Source: Boesenbergia rotunda (taxonomy: Eukaryota; Streptophyta; Magnoliopsida; Zingiberales; Zingiberaceae). From it: a DNA stretch of 64,000 bases. The notes beneath the pieces were generated by a model. The model did no database searches and was not told the DNA's origin. It saw only the letters and a list, made by a program, of their open reading frames with translations. The stretch covers positions 409,315 through 473,314 of the forward strand of contig JAGFNQ010001634.1 of assembly GCA_024364735.1 (NCBI GenBank). The letters run 5' to 3'. This document shows, piece after piece, positions 45,713 to 56,420 of the stretch; positions within the stretch are counted from its first letter, which is position 1; the number at the start of each line of letters is the position of its first letter. A program made the translations under genes and the position numbers.

Positions 45713-48525
45713 ATCTCGTGCCCTAATTCCATTGCCGCAACCCCCCTCTCCCTTCTAGCCTCGCGCGAGCAACTAGTGGCAACGCCCTCTCCACGCGACC
45801 ACAGCCGACGTCGCCCGACGCATGAAGGAAGGGCAACATCGCCGTCGATACCTCTCACACGCGATTGCCACCTTCCTTCCTTGATCAACCCATCGCCGGT
45901 CGCCATTGCATCACATGATCACCGACCACTCGATTTCTCCTCATCCATTCTTCTCGACGACACTGCCATCCCGAATCTGCTCGCCCTCTCACGAAACCTC
46001 TCTGGCACAGGCGGTTGTGATCCTCCCTATCCTTTGAGATCTACCGTCGACACAGTCAGGTAATGATCGACACTAGTTCGGTTTCTTAGGGTCATGATTA
46101 TCAAAATGTGTGATTGGATTGTATCTTGGAGTGATTGTAGTTTTGTTTTGATCCTCTATTGTTCAGTTTTGGTTTTCCCTTACCGTGGATTACTGTACTG
46201 GGATGAGCAATGATTGGATCACATTGATTCATGTAGGGAACTTAGCGTAATTTGGGTTTGGGATTGGTTTTGTGATTACGGATTTTACCGTGAGCCATGG
46301 GATATGGAGAGTTTGCCATTTGCTTGATCATGATTCAGGTTGAGTTGTATTTGTAATCTATTTTGGGTTTGTGTTTCTGTGGCATTTAGATTACTGCTAT
46401 GAGCAGATTTGTGAGTTTGGAAATTCATTTTGATTGAATTAGGTTATAGGTTGATTCCCTGCCGTGGGCTCTGTGGTATAGTTGAAGGTGTTTTATTAAT
46501 TAAATGGTGTAATTGATTGAGATTATGGTAGTTGTTAGTCTTGTTTGAGTTTTAGGAATTATCCTAATTTACCAATTGAGATCATTAGGCTAAGAAAGAA
46601 GTTGTTTAATATTTAATTAAATGGATTATTGAAGTTTAGATTAGATACTAATTATGTTTAGCATTTAGTTTAGCTACTTTATTAATTTTATATGAATATC
46701 TAAACTATGTCCTTGATATAGAAACTTGCACGGTTGATCGTAGCAGGTTTACTTGGATACGTTTTACATTTAAGGCGGGTACTTTTTGTTTGTTTCTATA
46801 GTTCTGTTTATCTTTAAATGCAAGGTTATTTGTTTATCTGAATATGTCGATTGACCTTAAATATATTCCTCTTGTTTTCCTGCTTGATACTTATTCTATG
46901 CTTGACCATTTAGTAGAACTTCAAAATGTTCAGTTATACAGTCTCAATCTCTTAACTTCTGATCTAAAAGAGTTTCGCTTGTACGTGTGTATTGTAGAAC
47001 CATCATGTAACCTATCTAGGATTTGGTTGAGATTAGATAAACCCTACCTAGTAGATTAGTGCATGTTTATTTACTTTGGTGTTGAATGTGTTTCGTATTA
47101 TATTGATTGCATGATTTTGGTTTGATTGAGGTTGTGTATATTAGTGACATGCACCATAACATCATTTGCATGCCGACGACTACTGGCTCCCTTATGGTTA
47201 AGACGGGTTGTTAGTTATACTTTTTTGTTGTGCCACGCTCAGTTGGAGTTGTGTGCAACTAGTTGATACTCCCCAAGTGTTTGGACTCCCCACAGGTATT
47301 TCGAGGTTTTTAAAGACACAGATGTTACGACTTTTCATTCAAGGTCCCAAGTATTATGGTGTATTTGCATAGCCATAAGTTCTGGCGCTTGTATCTTTTC
47401 CACTCAACCTACGTAATGTATCGGTGGTTAGTATATGTGCAATACAGGTCATCGCATTATGTGCATATTATGCATTGTGCTTTTGCTTGTGTTTGCTGTA
47501 CTTGTTTGAGCTATGATTGTTATATTTGATTTACATACATATTCGGTTATGATTTGCATTTATTATATGATTTGGATATGCTCGGTAGAACTAGCAGTTT
47601 ATTGAGGTATTAGGGATTTCTGACCTTGCTCTTACGTGTTACATGGTTTTCAGGTATGTTATGTACAGATGCATTCGTTTTACATTCTTTATTCTAGAGA
47701 CTGTATACCTTTGATTCCATATGCTTGTTTTACCCTTTTATATACCATGCATTTATCTATTCTCATATCTGCAGAATTCCATCCGGAACTCACCATCCCT
47801 CGTTCTCCTTTTTGTTTTAGATAGTAGATAGTCGCGTCTCGTACCATCAGGAGAGGATCCAACTGTCAATCCCCAATCTTGGATAGTTTCTTATCATTTC
47901 CGTACTGTCGTAGTACTTTTATCGGATTAGCGTCATTTTAGTTTTGTTGTCATTTCGAATGGTATTTGATTTTCATTTGGTTGTGTATTTCTGATCTGCC
48001 GCATTTGGTTTACGAAGATTTACTTATTATATTTATCATTTATTATGCAAAATATTTAACTGCGTGGCTGTGATTGTGTAAATGTCAGCCGAGTGTGGCT
48101 CCCTCGTTCTCCTTTTTATTTTAGATAGTAGATAGTCACGTCTCGTACCATTAGGAGAGGATTCAACTGTCAACCCCAATCTTGGATAGTTTCTTATCGT
48201 TTCCGTATTGTCGTAGTCGGATTAGCGTCGTTTTAGTTTTGCTTTCATTTCAAATGGTATTTGATTTTTCTTTGGTTGTGTATTTCTACTAGATTTTGAT
48301 CAGTCACATTTAGTTTACGAAGATTTGCTTATTATATTTATCATTTATTATGTAAAATATTTAACTGTGTGACTGTGATTATGTAAATGCCAGTCGAGTG
48401 TGATTGTGCCTTATTTGTATGAAGATGTATGTATATATAAATATTTTAGATTATTCATTGTATAAAAAAAATAGCTGTCCGATTTTCAAACGAACAGCAG
48501 CTTCTAGAGCCGTGACACTCATGAT
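45713..48525 (+). repeat. Gypsy-type LTR copy E2 with duplicated 3' segment
   Basis: Diverged copy of E1. The last part is duplicated in tandem: about 47797-48100 and 48101-48525, each starting CCCTCGTTCTCCTTTTT and carrying GTAAATG(T/C)CAG(C/T)CGAGTGTG. It ends GAGCCGTGACA. No gene supported. Confidence 0.6.
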
Positions 48526-49384
48526 TTCCATTATACGATTTGGAGGAATTAAATTCATATATATTTCATTTTAAATGTGACAGTCAAATAAATATAGTTA
48601 GTTTTTACACGCAATTTCGATCTTTGATTTGATTGCCTATGAAAAGTAAGTTGATTCCTTGAAATGATGATACTATCCTAAGCTATTAGATGATAATTGA
48701 ATATTTATTTTTGTGGCCGTTAAAAATTTTTATGAGGTAGATCAGATATTTGAAATTGAAAAAATCTCATTAATATAGATAATAACCAAATAGTTAAGCA
48801 AAGATTAGATGTTCGAGATTAGAAAAAATCTCGTTAATCATAGATAGTAACCAAATTGTTAAACAATTTATAGATGATCTACAAATAAAATGATATGTGC
48901 AAATGAACAAACAAAGTTTATTGAAGACAAAATTATATTGGTTTAACTAAATCAAGGGTTGCAATAAATTAGCAATTTATCGTTTTTTAATCTGATTTTT
49001 ATATTTATTAAAAAACACGTTTATTTGTTAAAATATTCTTTTTTATCTTGGTAAAAAATGAGAACAATAATAAAATTATTAAAGAAAAATCCAATCCTTA
49101 ATTTTGAAATGGTTAATCGTACACCACTACTAAATACATGATTTTTATAGTATTGATTGATAGTTAGTATAAAAAATATTAACGTCATGAAATTTAGGAT
49201 TAAATTTAGATGAAGTCAAGTCTATGTCCTTTTTATACGTTAGTCATTTTTTATATGTTAGTCATTGTGCTTTTTTAAAAATATTATCGTCATTTTTTAT
49301 ATGTAAGTCATTTTTTATAGGTAACCTCCACCAGATACGACGAAAGTTAGGCAAAAATTTTGATAAATATGAAAGTTAGTTATT
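48526..49384. other. AT-rich intergenic DNA upstream of the P450 gene
   Basis: No gene. A tandem duplication of roughly 60 bp lies at 48742-48865 (AAAAAATCTC(A/G)TTAAT in each copy). A 20-bp match to the P450 coding region lies at 49321-49340. Confidence 0.65.
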
Positions 49385-49393
49385 TATTTAAAT
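49385..49393 (+). promoter_or_regulatory. TATA-like box of the P450 gene
   Basis: TTATTTAAA about 35 bp before the chosen ATG. The same phrase and its surroundings are kept in the truncated copy near 53740-53750. The short distance to the ATG leaves little 5' UTR, so this is tentative. Confidence 0.35.
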
Positions 49394-49425
49394 GGATGCA
49401 GAGCAACAGTGTGCCCTTCAAAAAA

Positions 49426-51011
49426 ATGGAAGCGCTTGTCTTGTCCCTTCTCTTCCTCGTCACACTCCTCTCCTCTCTGCTTCTCGCCGGCGGCCGAGAA
49501 GCAAGAACCAATCCGGCGATCCAGAAGCTCCCGCCCGGCCCTGCGAAGCTCCCGGTCATCGGTAACCTCCACCAGATACGCGGCAATCTGCTGCACCAGT
49601 CCCTATGGGAAATCTCCAAGCAGTACGGCCCACTCATGCACCTAAAACTCGGCCAAGTCTCCGCCGTCGTCGTCTCCTCCGCCACCTTCGCTAGGACGTC
49701 CTCAAGACCTTCGACCTCGCCTGCTGCTCCCGCCCCCACAACGTCGCCACCTCCGCGTTCTCCTACGGCCGCTCCGACATCGGCTTCATCCCCTACGGCG
49801 AGCGCTGGAGGCAGCTACGCAAGCTCTGCACCGTCGAATTCTTCAGCGCCAGAAAGATCAACTCTTTCATGTCTGTAAGGGAAGATGAGATCTCCAGGAT
49901 GGTGAAGCATATCTCTTCTTGCATCTCGAGCTCCCTCGTCGTCAACGTGAGTGAGCTCGCGCTGAACTTCTCCTGCAACACGACATGCAGGGCGGCCTTT
50001 GGTCGAGACATCGCCGGCGACGACCTCAACGTTTACGACGTGATCAGGGAAGCGCAGGAGATGTTGGCTAGCTTCTTCATAGCAGACTACTTTCCCCTGC
50101 TCGGGTGGGTCGATGTGGCGACGGGGATGAAATCCAGGCTTCGGAAATCGTGTCTTGAGCTCGATGGCATCTACCAGAAATTCATCGATCGCCATCTCGA
50201 CGCGAAGAGTCGATCAGGAAGCGAGGAGAATGAGGATTTATTGGATGTTCTGCTCCGGTTGCGGAAGGATGGGCAGTTGACAGAGGAGAACCTCAAAGGA
50301 ATTCTTATGGTGACAATTATTTTGAGTTTCGATGTCAAAATGAATTGTAGAAGTTAAATCTAATCCAATTTTTGGCAGAATATTTTTATCGGCGGGACAG
50401 ATACCTCGTCGGCAGTGGTGCAATGGGCGATGGCAGAGCTCATCCGGCAGCCGGAGTTGATGAAGAGAGCCCAAGAGGAAGTGAGAAGCTGCGTGGGGAG
50501 AAGCAAAGGGAAGGTGGAGGAGTGCGACCTGCACCAGCTTCACTACCTCAAACGGATCGTCAAGGAGACGATGAGGCTGCACCCGCCGGTGCCGATGCTC
50601 GTCAACCGGGAAATCATGCACCCGGTAACTTTAAGCGATGGGTACCAAATTCCTCCCAAGACGACGATCTATGTGAACGCATGGGCGATCAGCAGGGATC
50701 CAGATGTGTGGGAGAGACCGGAGGTGTTCGACCCTGAGAGGTTTGTAAACATGGCGTCGCCGACAGTTGACACGTTTGCGCACTATGACTTCAAGCTGAT
50801 TCCGTTCGGCGAGGGACGGAGGATTTGCCCGGGAAAGAATCTGGGTCTGCTGATGGCGGAGGTGGCGCTGGCCAACCTTTTATATTCCTTCGATTGGCAA
50901 TTGCCGCCGGGAACGAAGGAGGAGGACGTGAACATGGAAGAAACGCCGGGGCTCGTGGTGCACAGGAAGCATGCTCTGTGCCTCATCGCCTCCAAATTTG
51001 AGGCAAACTGA
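49426..51011 (+). CDS. CYP71-type cytochrome P450, one intron, one single-base frameshift
   Basis: I take ATG 49426 as the start because it opens directly into the membrane anchor MEALVLSLLFLVTLLSSLLL. The Pro hinge KLPPGPAKLPVIGN follows. At 49693-49694 one base is missing (codon AAG read as AG), shifting the frame. After it the expected sequence continues without error. A phase-0 GT-AG intron (50310-50378) sits in the usual CYP71 place before the I helix (FIGGTDTSS). The ExxR motif (ETMR, about residue 357), PERF and the haem loop PFGEGRRICPG (Cys about 445) are all present. Length about 505 residues is normal. Expected on the ER membrane, oxidising a specialised metabolite; substrate unknown. 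It is either a recent pseudogene or a sequencing error. Confidence 0.85.
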
Positions 51012-51101
51012 GCATGTCGTTGATCTCATGCATGAGACTAATGTTCTCCGATAAGACTCTCATGCATGAAGAAATTGTCCAGTGAAACTGTTGTGGAATT
51101 G

Positions 51102-51107
51102 AATAAA
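51102..51107 (+). terminator. Polyadenylation signal after the P450 gene
   Basis: AATAAA 91 bases after the stop codon, the only such signal close downstream. Confidence 0.5.
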
Positions 51108-51177
51108 TGGAGAACAGTCTATATATAAAAAAAATAAATGTCAAATTAATTTAAAATAGTTCGTTTGTATAATGAAT

Positions 51178-51282
51178 AAGTGATGATGACGTTGACTTTC
51201 GGAAGAATATGGTGATGACGTTGACTTTACGTCATCATCACTATTGCAATGAATAAGTGGATGATGACGTTGACTTTTTCTT
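51178..51282. repeat. GATGACGTTGACTTT repeats
   Basis: Three direct copies of ATGACGTTGACTTT and one inverted ACGTCATCATCA, just 3' of the P450 gene. Each contains TGACG and TTGAC cores. Confidence 0.75.
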
Positions 51283-51850
51283 GTTTATATGATATTTCTT
51301 ACTCAAGCCCATGGAGATCTAATTTTGCTAGCAAATATATTGAGTGGACCCACTACAAAAGAAAGACAGATTAATAATAGAATATTTACTTCGTGACGTA
51401 ATTTCTTTTATAAAATTAAATATTTAATCGTTAAATTAGAGACTAAATTAATTTTTATAGTTAAATTATTAACTGAATTAAACTTTTTTTTTATTAGAAT
51501 TCTTCTCAAAAAAACCAAAAATAAAATAATCTTTTTATAACTTTTAACTCATGTCATTAATTTATTCAGCTCACTTTATTTCTATTTGTTTTTTTTATGA
51601 CACCAATCACATAATAAACTAATTGAAAGTATTTTTGGCGATTAGTTGAAATCGTCACCTTATGACCCCTTATAATCTAAAGAGAAATAAATTATAGAGG
51701 CTTCATATCCATTGTAAATTGACCCAGGTTTATTGATAGCAACATTCTTATATGAACCAAACTATGCTAGTCCATGAGAGGAAAAACCCTGTGAAATAAA
51801 TATTCGAAAAAGTAGCATCAATTAGAGTGGGATAGAATAATTTTCGAAAA
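51283..51850. other. AT-rich intergenic DNA, nothing recognised
   Basis: No coding pattern, RNA gene or clear repeat was seen. Confidence 0.5.
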
Positions 51851-52552
51851 TCATAACATTTGACTCGGTTATTAAAATCTGATGATTTTTTTAATAGAAT
51901 CTCGTTTAGAGATCTATAATTCAAAAATAAATCATCTCATTCTGATTTTCAAGTCAAAGTTATCATGTTTGAAAGTTTGCTACTTTCTAGTAATTATTAA
52001 CTATTACACATTGTAACAACTATTAGCTGCTACATGTTGTAGCAGCCACTGTACAATAGCTATTACTCGTTGTATCTGCTACAACAATATAGTTGCTATA
52101 GTAAATTATTGAAAATCATAACTTGGATATCTTGAATCGAAACTTGTTCAGAGATCTATAATTCAACAAAAAATCGTCTCATCTTGATTTCTGAGTCAAA
52201 AGTTATAGTGTTTGAAATTTACTAACTAGCTGCTATAAATAGCTGCTACATGTTATAGTAGCTATTGTGAAGTTGTTGCCACTCGGCAGTAGCTGCTACT
52301 TGTATAGCTATTGTAGTAAACTTTTGAATACTATAACTTTTGACTCGGATATCTAAATAAAATAATTTTTTTAATCGAAACTTATTCAGATCGAGATCTA
52401 TAATTAAAATAAAAAAAGATTGTCTCATTTTGATATTCGACTCAAAAATTATGATCTTCGGAATTTTACTATGTTGTAGTAGCTATTGTCGAGTAGCTAC
52501 TATACGATGTAGCAACTACTGTGGAATAACTGCTACTGGTTTTTAAAAATCA
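51851..52552. repeat. Three diverged tandem units of about 220-260 bp
   Basis: Each unit starts with an ATAACTTTGACTCGG-like phrase, then GAGATCTATAATT, then TCTCAT-TTGAT. It ends in AGCTGCTAC/GTAGCAGC phrases that can pair with each other. Units lie at about 51851-52108, 52109-52326 and 52327-52552. Confidence 0.7.
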
Positions 52553-52761
52553 TCAACTTAATAGTGATTATTTCATGTAATCAAAGGAGAAAGAAAAGAT
52601 AATTTTATTTTAATTTAAGAGGAAAAACAGATAAGTTATTGAATGTAACAAAGAGAGGAGTTAAAATAATTGAGTTTTACCCGTATCAGATCATCGACAT
52701 TGGATGTTGCTCATGATGGCATTGGAGTAGGAGACGTTGGGCAGGATATTATCACACTCAC

Positions 52762-52813
52762 TCACAGACACACACACACACACTCTCTATATATACACAC
52801 ACATATAGAGAGA

Positions 52814-52849
<36 letters not shown>
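52762..52849. repeat. Compound microsatellite (CA)n, (GA)n, (TA)n
   Basis: CA repeats, a short TATA/CACA mix, GAGAGA and a TA run to 52849. Confidence 0.9.
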
Positions 52850-52853
<4 letters not shown>

Positions 52854-52976
52854 ATGCTATACTACAGATTGAGGTGTGCACATCTATGCGGACTTGGAGC
52901 CCCTGGTTTCAATCTAGGCACCTTGGATTGAATCCAGGCGCCCGGATTAAATCCAGCGACCGATAAATTTTTTAAG

Positions 52977-53250
52977 GATATATTATATGTATTTAGGGTT
53001 TAAGATTTAAGAATTAGGTTATAGTAAGTTTAAGCTAATAAAATTTCTCTCTAGGGTTCAGTTTCCCTCTTGATTATAGTGTTCAAAATAAAAAAATCTT
53101 AGACACTCACGAGGTATATTATATGTTTTTAGCATTTAAGATTTTAGAATTTAGGGGTTGAGTTATAGTGTGTTTAAGCTAATAAAAGTTTTTCTCTAAG
53201 GTTCAGTCTTCCCTCTTGGATTATTTTGTTTAAAATAAAAAATTTTAGAT
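52977..53250. repeat. Tandem duplication of about 135 bp
   Basis: Two copies, about 52977-53113 and 53114-53250. Each has ATATTATATGT, AAGCTAATAAAA, AGGGTTCAG or AAGGTTCAG, CCCTCTTG and TTAGA(C/T)(A/G)CTCA in the same order. Confidence 0.75.
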
Positions 53251-53309
53251 GCTCATGTTATAAGATTAAGAAATTGTTAGTAAGATTTAGTCCCTCTTGA
53301 GTTATAGTT

Positions 53310-53806
53310 TTGAGATTTTTAATTGTACACCACTATTGAACTCATGGTTTCCTATAGAATGAACCGATGACTAACACATGAGACGTTATCGTCATAAAGT
53401 CTGGGAGTCAAATCCTAACAAAGTCAGCTGTTTGCCCTCTCTTATACGGTAGTCAATGTCTAGGCTAGTAATCCCTATGATTTATTTCCTCTGTATTGAC
53501 TCTGAGACGGGATTGATGAGACGAGATTGATGGGGATGCTTGGATGAGCAAATCATTTTTGCTATCATGGTCGCTACAAAATGATTATCAAAGTTTTCTT
53601 GAATTGGTTCACAATGACTATCAAAGTTTTCTTGAATTGGTTCACAGTTTTATTTTTATATTTATCCTTTTTTGCTATAGGAAAAAAGAAATTTCGAAGA
53701 TATTTTTTAAATTTTTTTGATAAATATGAAAGTTATGTATTTATTTAAATAGATGTAGGGCAACAATTGTGCCCATCATATCGTGCCCCCTTTGTTAAGT
53801 CAAAAA
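53310..53806 (+). other. Duplicated P450 upstream region
   Basis: Shares with 49105-49425 the phrases TACACCACTA, TTGATAAATATGAAAGTTA and TATTTATTTAAAT(A/G)GATG in order. Inside, a 33-bp phrase with TATCAAAGTTTTCTTGAATT is repeated directly at about 53583-53648. It shows that the promoter was copied along with the gene start. Confidence 0.65.
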
Positions 53807-54083
53807 ATGAAAGCGCTCTTGTACCTTCTCTTCCTCGTCGTACTCCTCTCCTCTCTTCTTCTTGTCGGTGGCCAAGAAGCCAAAACCAATCGGAGATCCG
53901 AAAGCTCCTGCTCGGCTTTGCGAAGCAATCCGATTGATGGGGAATCTGCTGCACTAGTTCCTATGAAGAGAGACGCTCATGCACTAGTCCCTATGAAAGA
54001 TTCGCGGCAATCTACTGCACTAGTACTCCCTATGAAAAATCACCAAACAGTATGACACGTTCATGCACCTGAAACTCGGATTC
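53807..54083 (+). pseudogene. Truncated P450 copy, N-terminal part only
   Basis: ATG 53807 opens an anchor MKALLYLLFLVVLLSSLLLV matching the intact gene's anchor, followed by GGQEAKTNR. Then insertions and small losses scramble the Pro hinge; a CTGCACTAGT(C/T)CCTATGAA phrase appears in repeats. Similarity ends at HLKLG (about 54083), at the start of a 25-bp duplication next to element F. No haem loop or later exon is present. Confidence 0.75.
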
Positions 54084-54120
54084 AGGTTAATACAGGAAAC
54101 TCGGATTCAGGTTAATACAG
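54071..54120. repeat. 25-bp direct duplication at the P450/element F junction
   Basis: Two exact copies of a 25-bp unit starting GAAACTCGGATTC. Confidence 0.85.
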
Positions 54121-54234
54121 GAGATTTAGAAATTAATATCAATTACAGATTGATGGGGTTAGTATTCCAGAGTTAATACGTGACACGACAAAGTTACGTA
54201 TCAAGATCCACCGAGCCCGTCCGTCGAGGTCGGA

Positions 54235-54482
54235 CTCCCGAGACCACCTCGGGAGGATAGACGTCCGAGGTCATGCTGGGCCTTAAACTCCCGAGATCAC
54301 CTCGGAAGGACAGACGCCCGAGGTGATGCCGGGCCTTAGGCTCCCGAGACCACCTTGGGAGTACAGACTCCCGAAGTCATACCGGGCCGTAGGCTCCTAA
54401 GACCACCTCGGGAGGACAGACACCCGAGGTCATTCCAGGAAAAGAGACCCCGAGACCAACTCAGGAGAGCAGAGCCCGAAGA
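54235..54482. repeat. 53-bp tandem array with CCCGAG...CTCGGG dyads
   Basis: Four full units and a partial. Each unit holds an inverted pair CTCCCGAG/CTCGGGAG plus CCGAGGTCAT and GGGCC. Confidence 0.85.
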
Positions 54483-54679
54483 TCAATACATCAGATAGTT
54501 CGACTTTAAGTAGTCGTTCCTCTTTCCAGATCAGGAAAGTCATCGGATAATTATTGTCCGCTACACGTGGCAATTAAGGTCTTAATGATTGCAGCGGCCG
54601 TTACCTAAAAGTTATCACGTAACCGATGATTAGGAAATGTGGAGAAGAACTTGGAGATACGGGTGACCAAGCTCTCAGG

Positions 54680-54688
54680 TATATAAAG
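54680..54688 (+). promoter_or_regulatory. Element F TATA box
   Basis: TATATAAAG downstream of the 53-bp array, about 250 bp before the LTR end. Confidence 0.55.
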
Positions 54689-54932
54689 TGCTTCGACATC
54701 TAGATAAGACGGGGAGTTGTCCGAACTGAACCAAATCCTGCTTCCTTATTCTCCTCCTACAAATTCGACTCTGACTTGAGCGTCGGAGTAGGCTCCGCCG
54801 GAAAATTTTCCGATGTGTTCCCATTAACGCTCGTGTTAATCTCGCAGGGTGCGATCGTCTTCTCTCCATCATCGTCCTCGTGGGCTGCTCTCTGGTGACT
54901 CGCCGTTCGCGTCGATTCCCTTCCGCAACAAG

Positions 54933-54950
54933 TTTGATGCCGTATGTGGG
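54933..54950 (+). other. Element F primer-binding site, degenerate
   Basis: TTTGATGCCGTATGTGGG, close to the TGGCGCCGTCTGTGGGAA form seen after LTRs of Tat-type elements. Confidence 0.6.
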
Positions 54951-54983
54951 AAACTAAATCAAAGCACCAGAAGGAGCACCGTG

Positions 54984-56420
54984 ATGACAGATTCAGAGGG
55001 ATAACCCATCATCTTGATGAGAGAGGAGTTGGATCACCTAGTCACCAACGTCGTCAAAGGAGCGCTGGAACAACACCAGATCGAGCAAGCTGCCTCACGA
55101 CGAGTGGATTTGGGGCAAGGTGAATTTCCAACAATGTCTGCCTCGCACCCTCGCAACCGAATATCAGTCTCGCCACCGGCGGGACCGACAATGACAACTC
55201 TAGTGTACCGGCGAGATTGTTTGGGAAATCTGAGGGGAGCACACTCCGCCGCCTCCAGCGCTTTACGACAGGAGGAAGGACTGGGGAAGATCGAGGGATC
55301 CAAGGCCCTCCCGAAAGCTCTGTCTACACTTTCTCTCCGGATATCGTAGAAGACCCCATGCCTAAGCAATTCCGTGGTCTAGGAATTGCTGACTACGATG
55401 GGAAGATAGATCCAGAAGATAACATATGCAAGTTCGAGAACGCGGCCATCTTATACCAGTACATAGATGGTGTGAAGTGTCGGGTGTTCTTGAACACCTT
55501 GTCAGAGGCCACCCAGAGATGGTTCCAAAGGCTGCCCCAAGGTTTTATAAACTCCTTCCTGGAGTTTAGAACCGCTTTCCCATACCACTTCGCCAGTAGC
55601 CGTCAATACCAAAAGATGACGTTGAATTTGTTCGCCCTTAAACAGAAGGCGAAAGAACAACTCAAAGATTATATCTAGCGGTTCAATCGGGTGGCGCAAG
55701 ATATGCCAACCGCTACATCGGAGATCCTCATCAACGCCTTCATGCAGGGGCTCTCCGAAGGCGACTTCTTTCGATCACTAGTGAAGAAGCGCTGATCAGT
55801 TTTGATGATTTATTGGGGCGCTCCGTCAAGCACGTCAACATCGAAGAGGTGCAGCATGCTCGCCGTAAAGACCCAGCCAGAGCCCCTATGTAGATCTCGG
55901 TATGATCCGAGAGAAGGGAACCACCCGCACTGGCCCGGGCGAAGGATCCTTGCCCCGGGAAAGACCACTGGGCTGGTAAGAAAAGGCTGGAGGAGATGGT
56001 CGACACCCAGGAGCTCGAACCACAGAAGAAGTACTGCGACTTCCACGGCAGTACAACACACTCCACAGAGGAGTGCTTCGCGTTGAAGAATAGGAGAGCT
56101 CAGGAAGCAGATGCCAGGCCTCGCAAATGGTGGAACAAAGCGGGGCCTCGACGACGATCCCCTCGGCGAAGCCTTTCCCCTCATCAACAACAATCTAGGG
56201 ATGATAGAGCCAGGCGGCGATCCCGATCCCGTTCAAGGGGAAGGAGTCGGGAGATAGTATCCTACCAATCTATGTCCTCCCAGAGAGATCCCAAGAAGGG
56301 CAAGGCTCCGATGCGCGGGCTTCTGTCAGGCCATGTGGGAGTGATCTCCGGAGGCCTACCGGGGGAGACTCTAATCGGGCAAGGAAAGCCCATACACGTC
56401 GGATGGATAACTATGCCATA
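54984..56420 (+). pseudogene. Element F gag, broken
   Basis: ATG 54984 is followed at once by a stop. Gag continues in two frames: a first part (55014-55220) and, from 55217, the core. The core has SPDIVEDPMPKQFRGLGIAD, DPEDNICKFENAAILYQY and FASSRQYQKMTLNLFALKQ, the usual Tat gag domain. A TAG at 55676-55678 stands in YIxRFN, where relatives have Gln. A further frame (55996-56421) has a knuckle-like CDFHGSTTHSTEEC and a Ser/Arg-rich stretch. Confidence 0.8.

Larger units (their letters stand above)
54121..54930 (+). repeat. Element F 5' LTR, left boundary uncertain
   Basis: Ends TTCCGCAACA at 54930 before a primer-binding site. Holds four and a half 53-bp units (54235-54482) with hyphenated dyads such as CCCGAGACCACCTCGGG, then TATATAAAG at 54680-54688, about 200 bp later. 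No second copy to fix the start. Confidence 0.65.

Noticed and set aside
45547..46063. Overlapping 119-aa and 154-aa ORFs with IYIYIY runs
   Set aside because: They translate the AT microsatellite and a C/T-rich LTR leader; no domain.
49380..50621. Minus-strand ORFs opposite the P450 exons
   Set aside because: GC-rich shadow frames; the plus strand has all P450 motifs.
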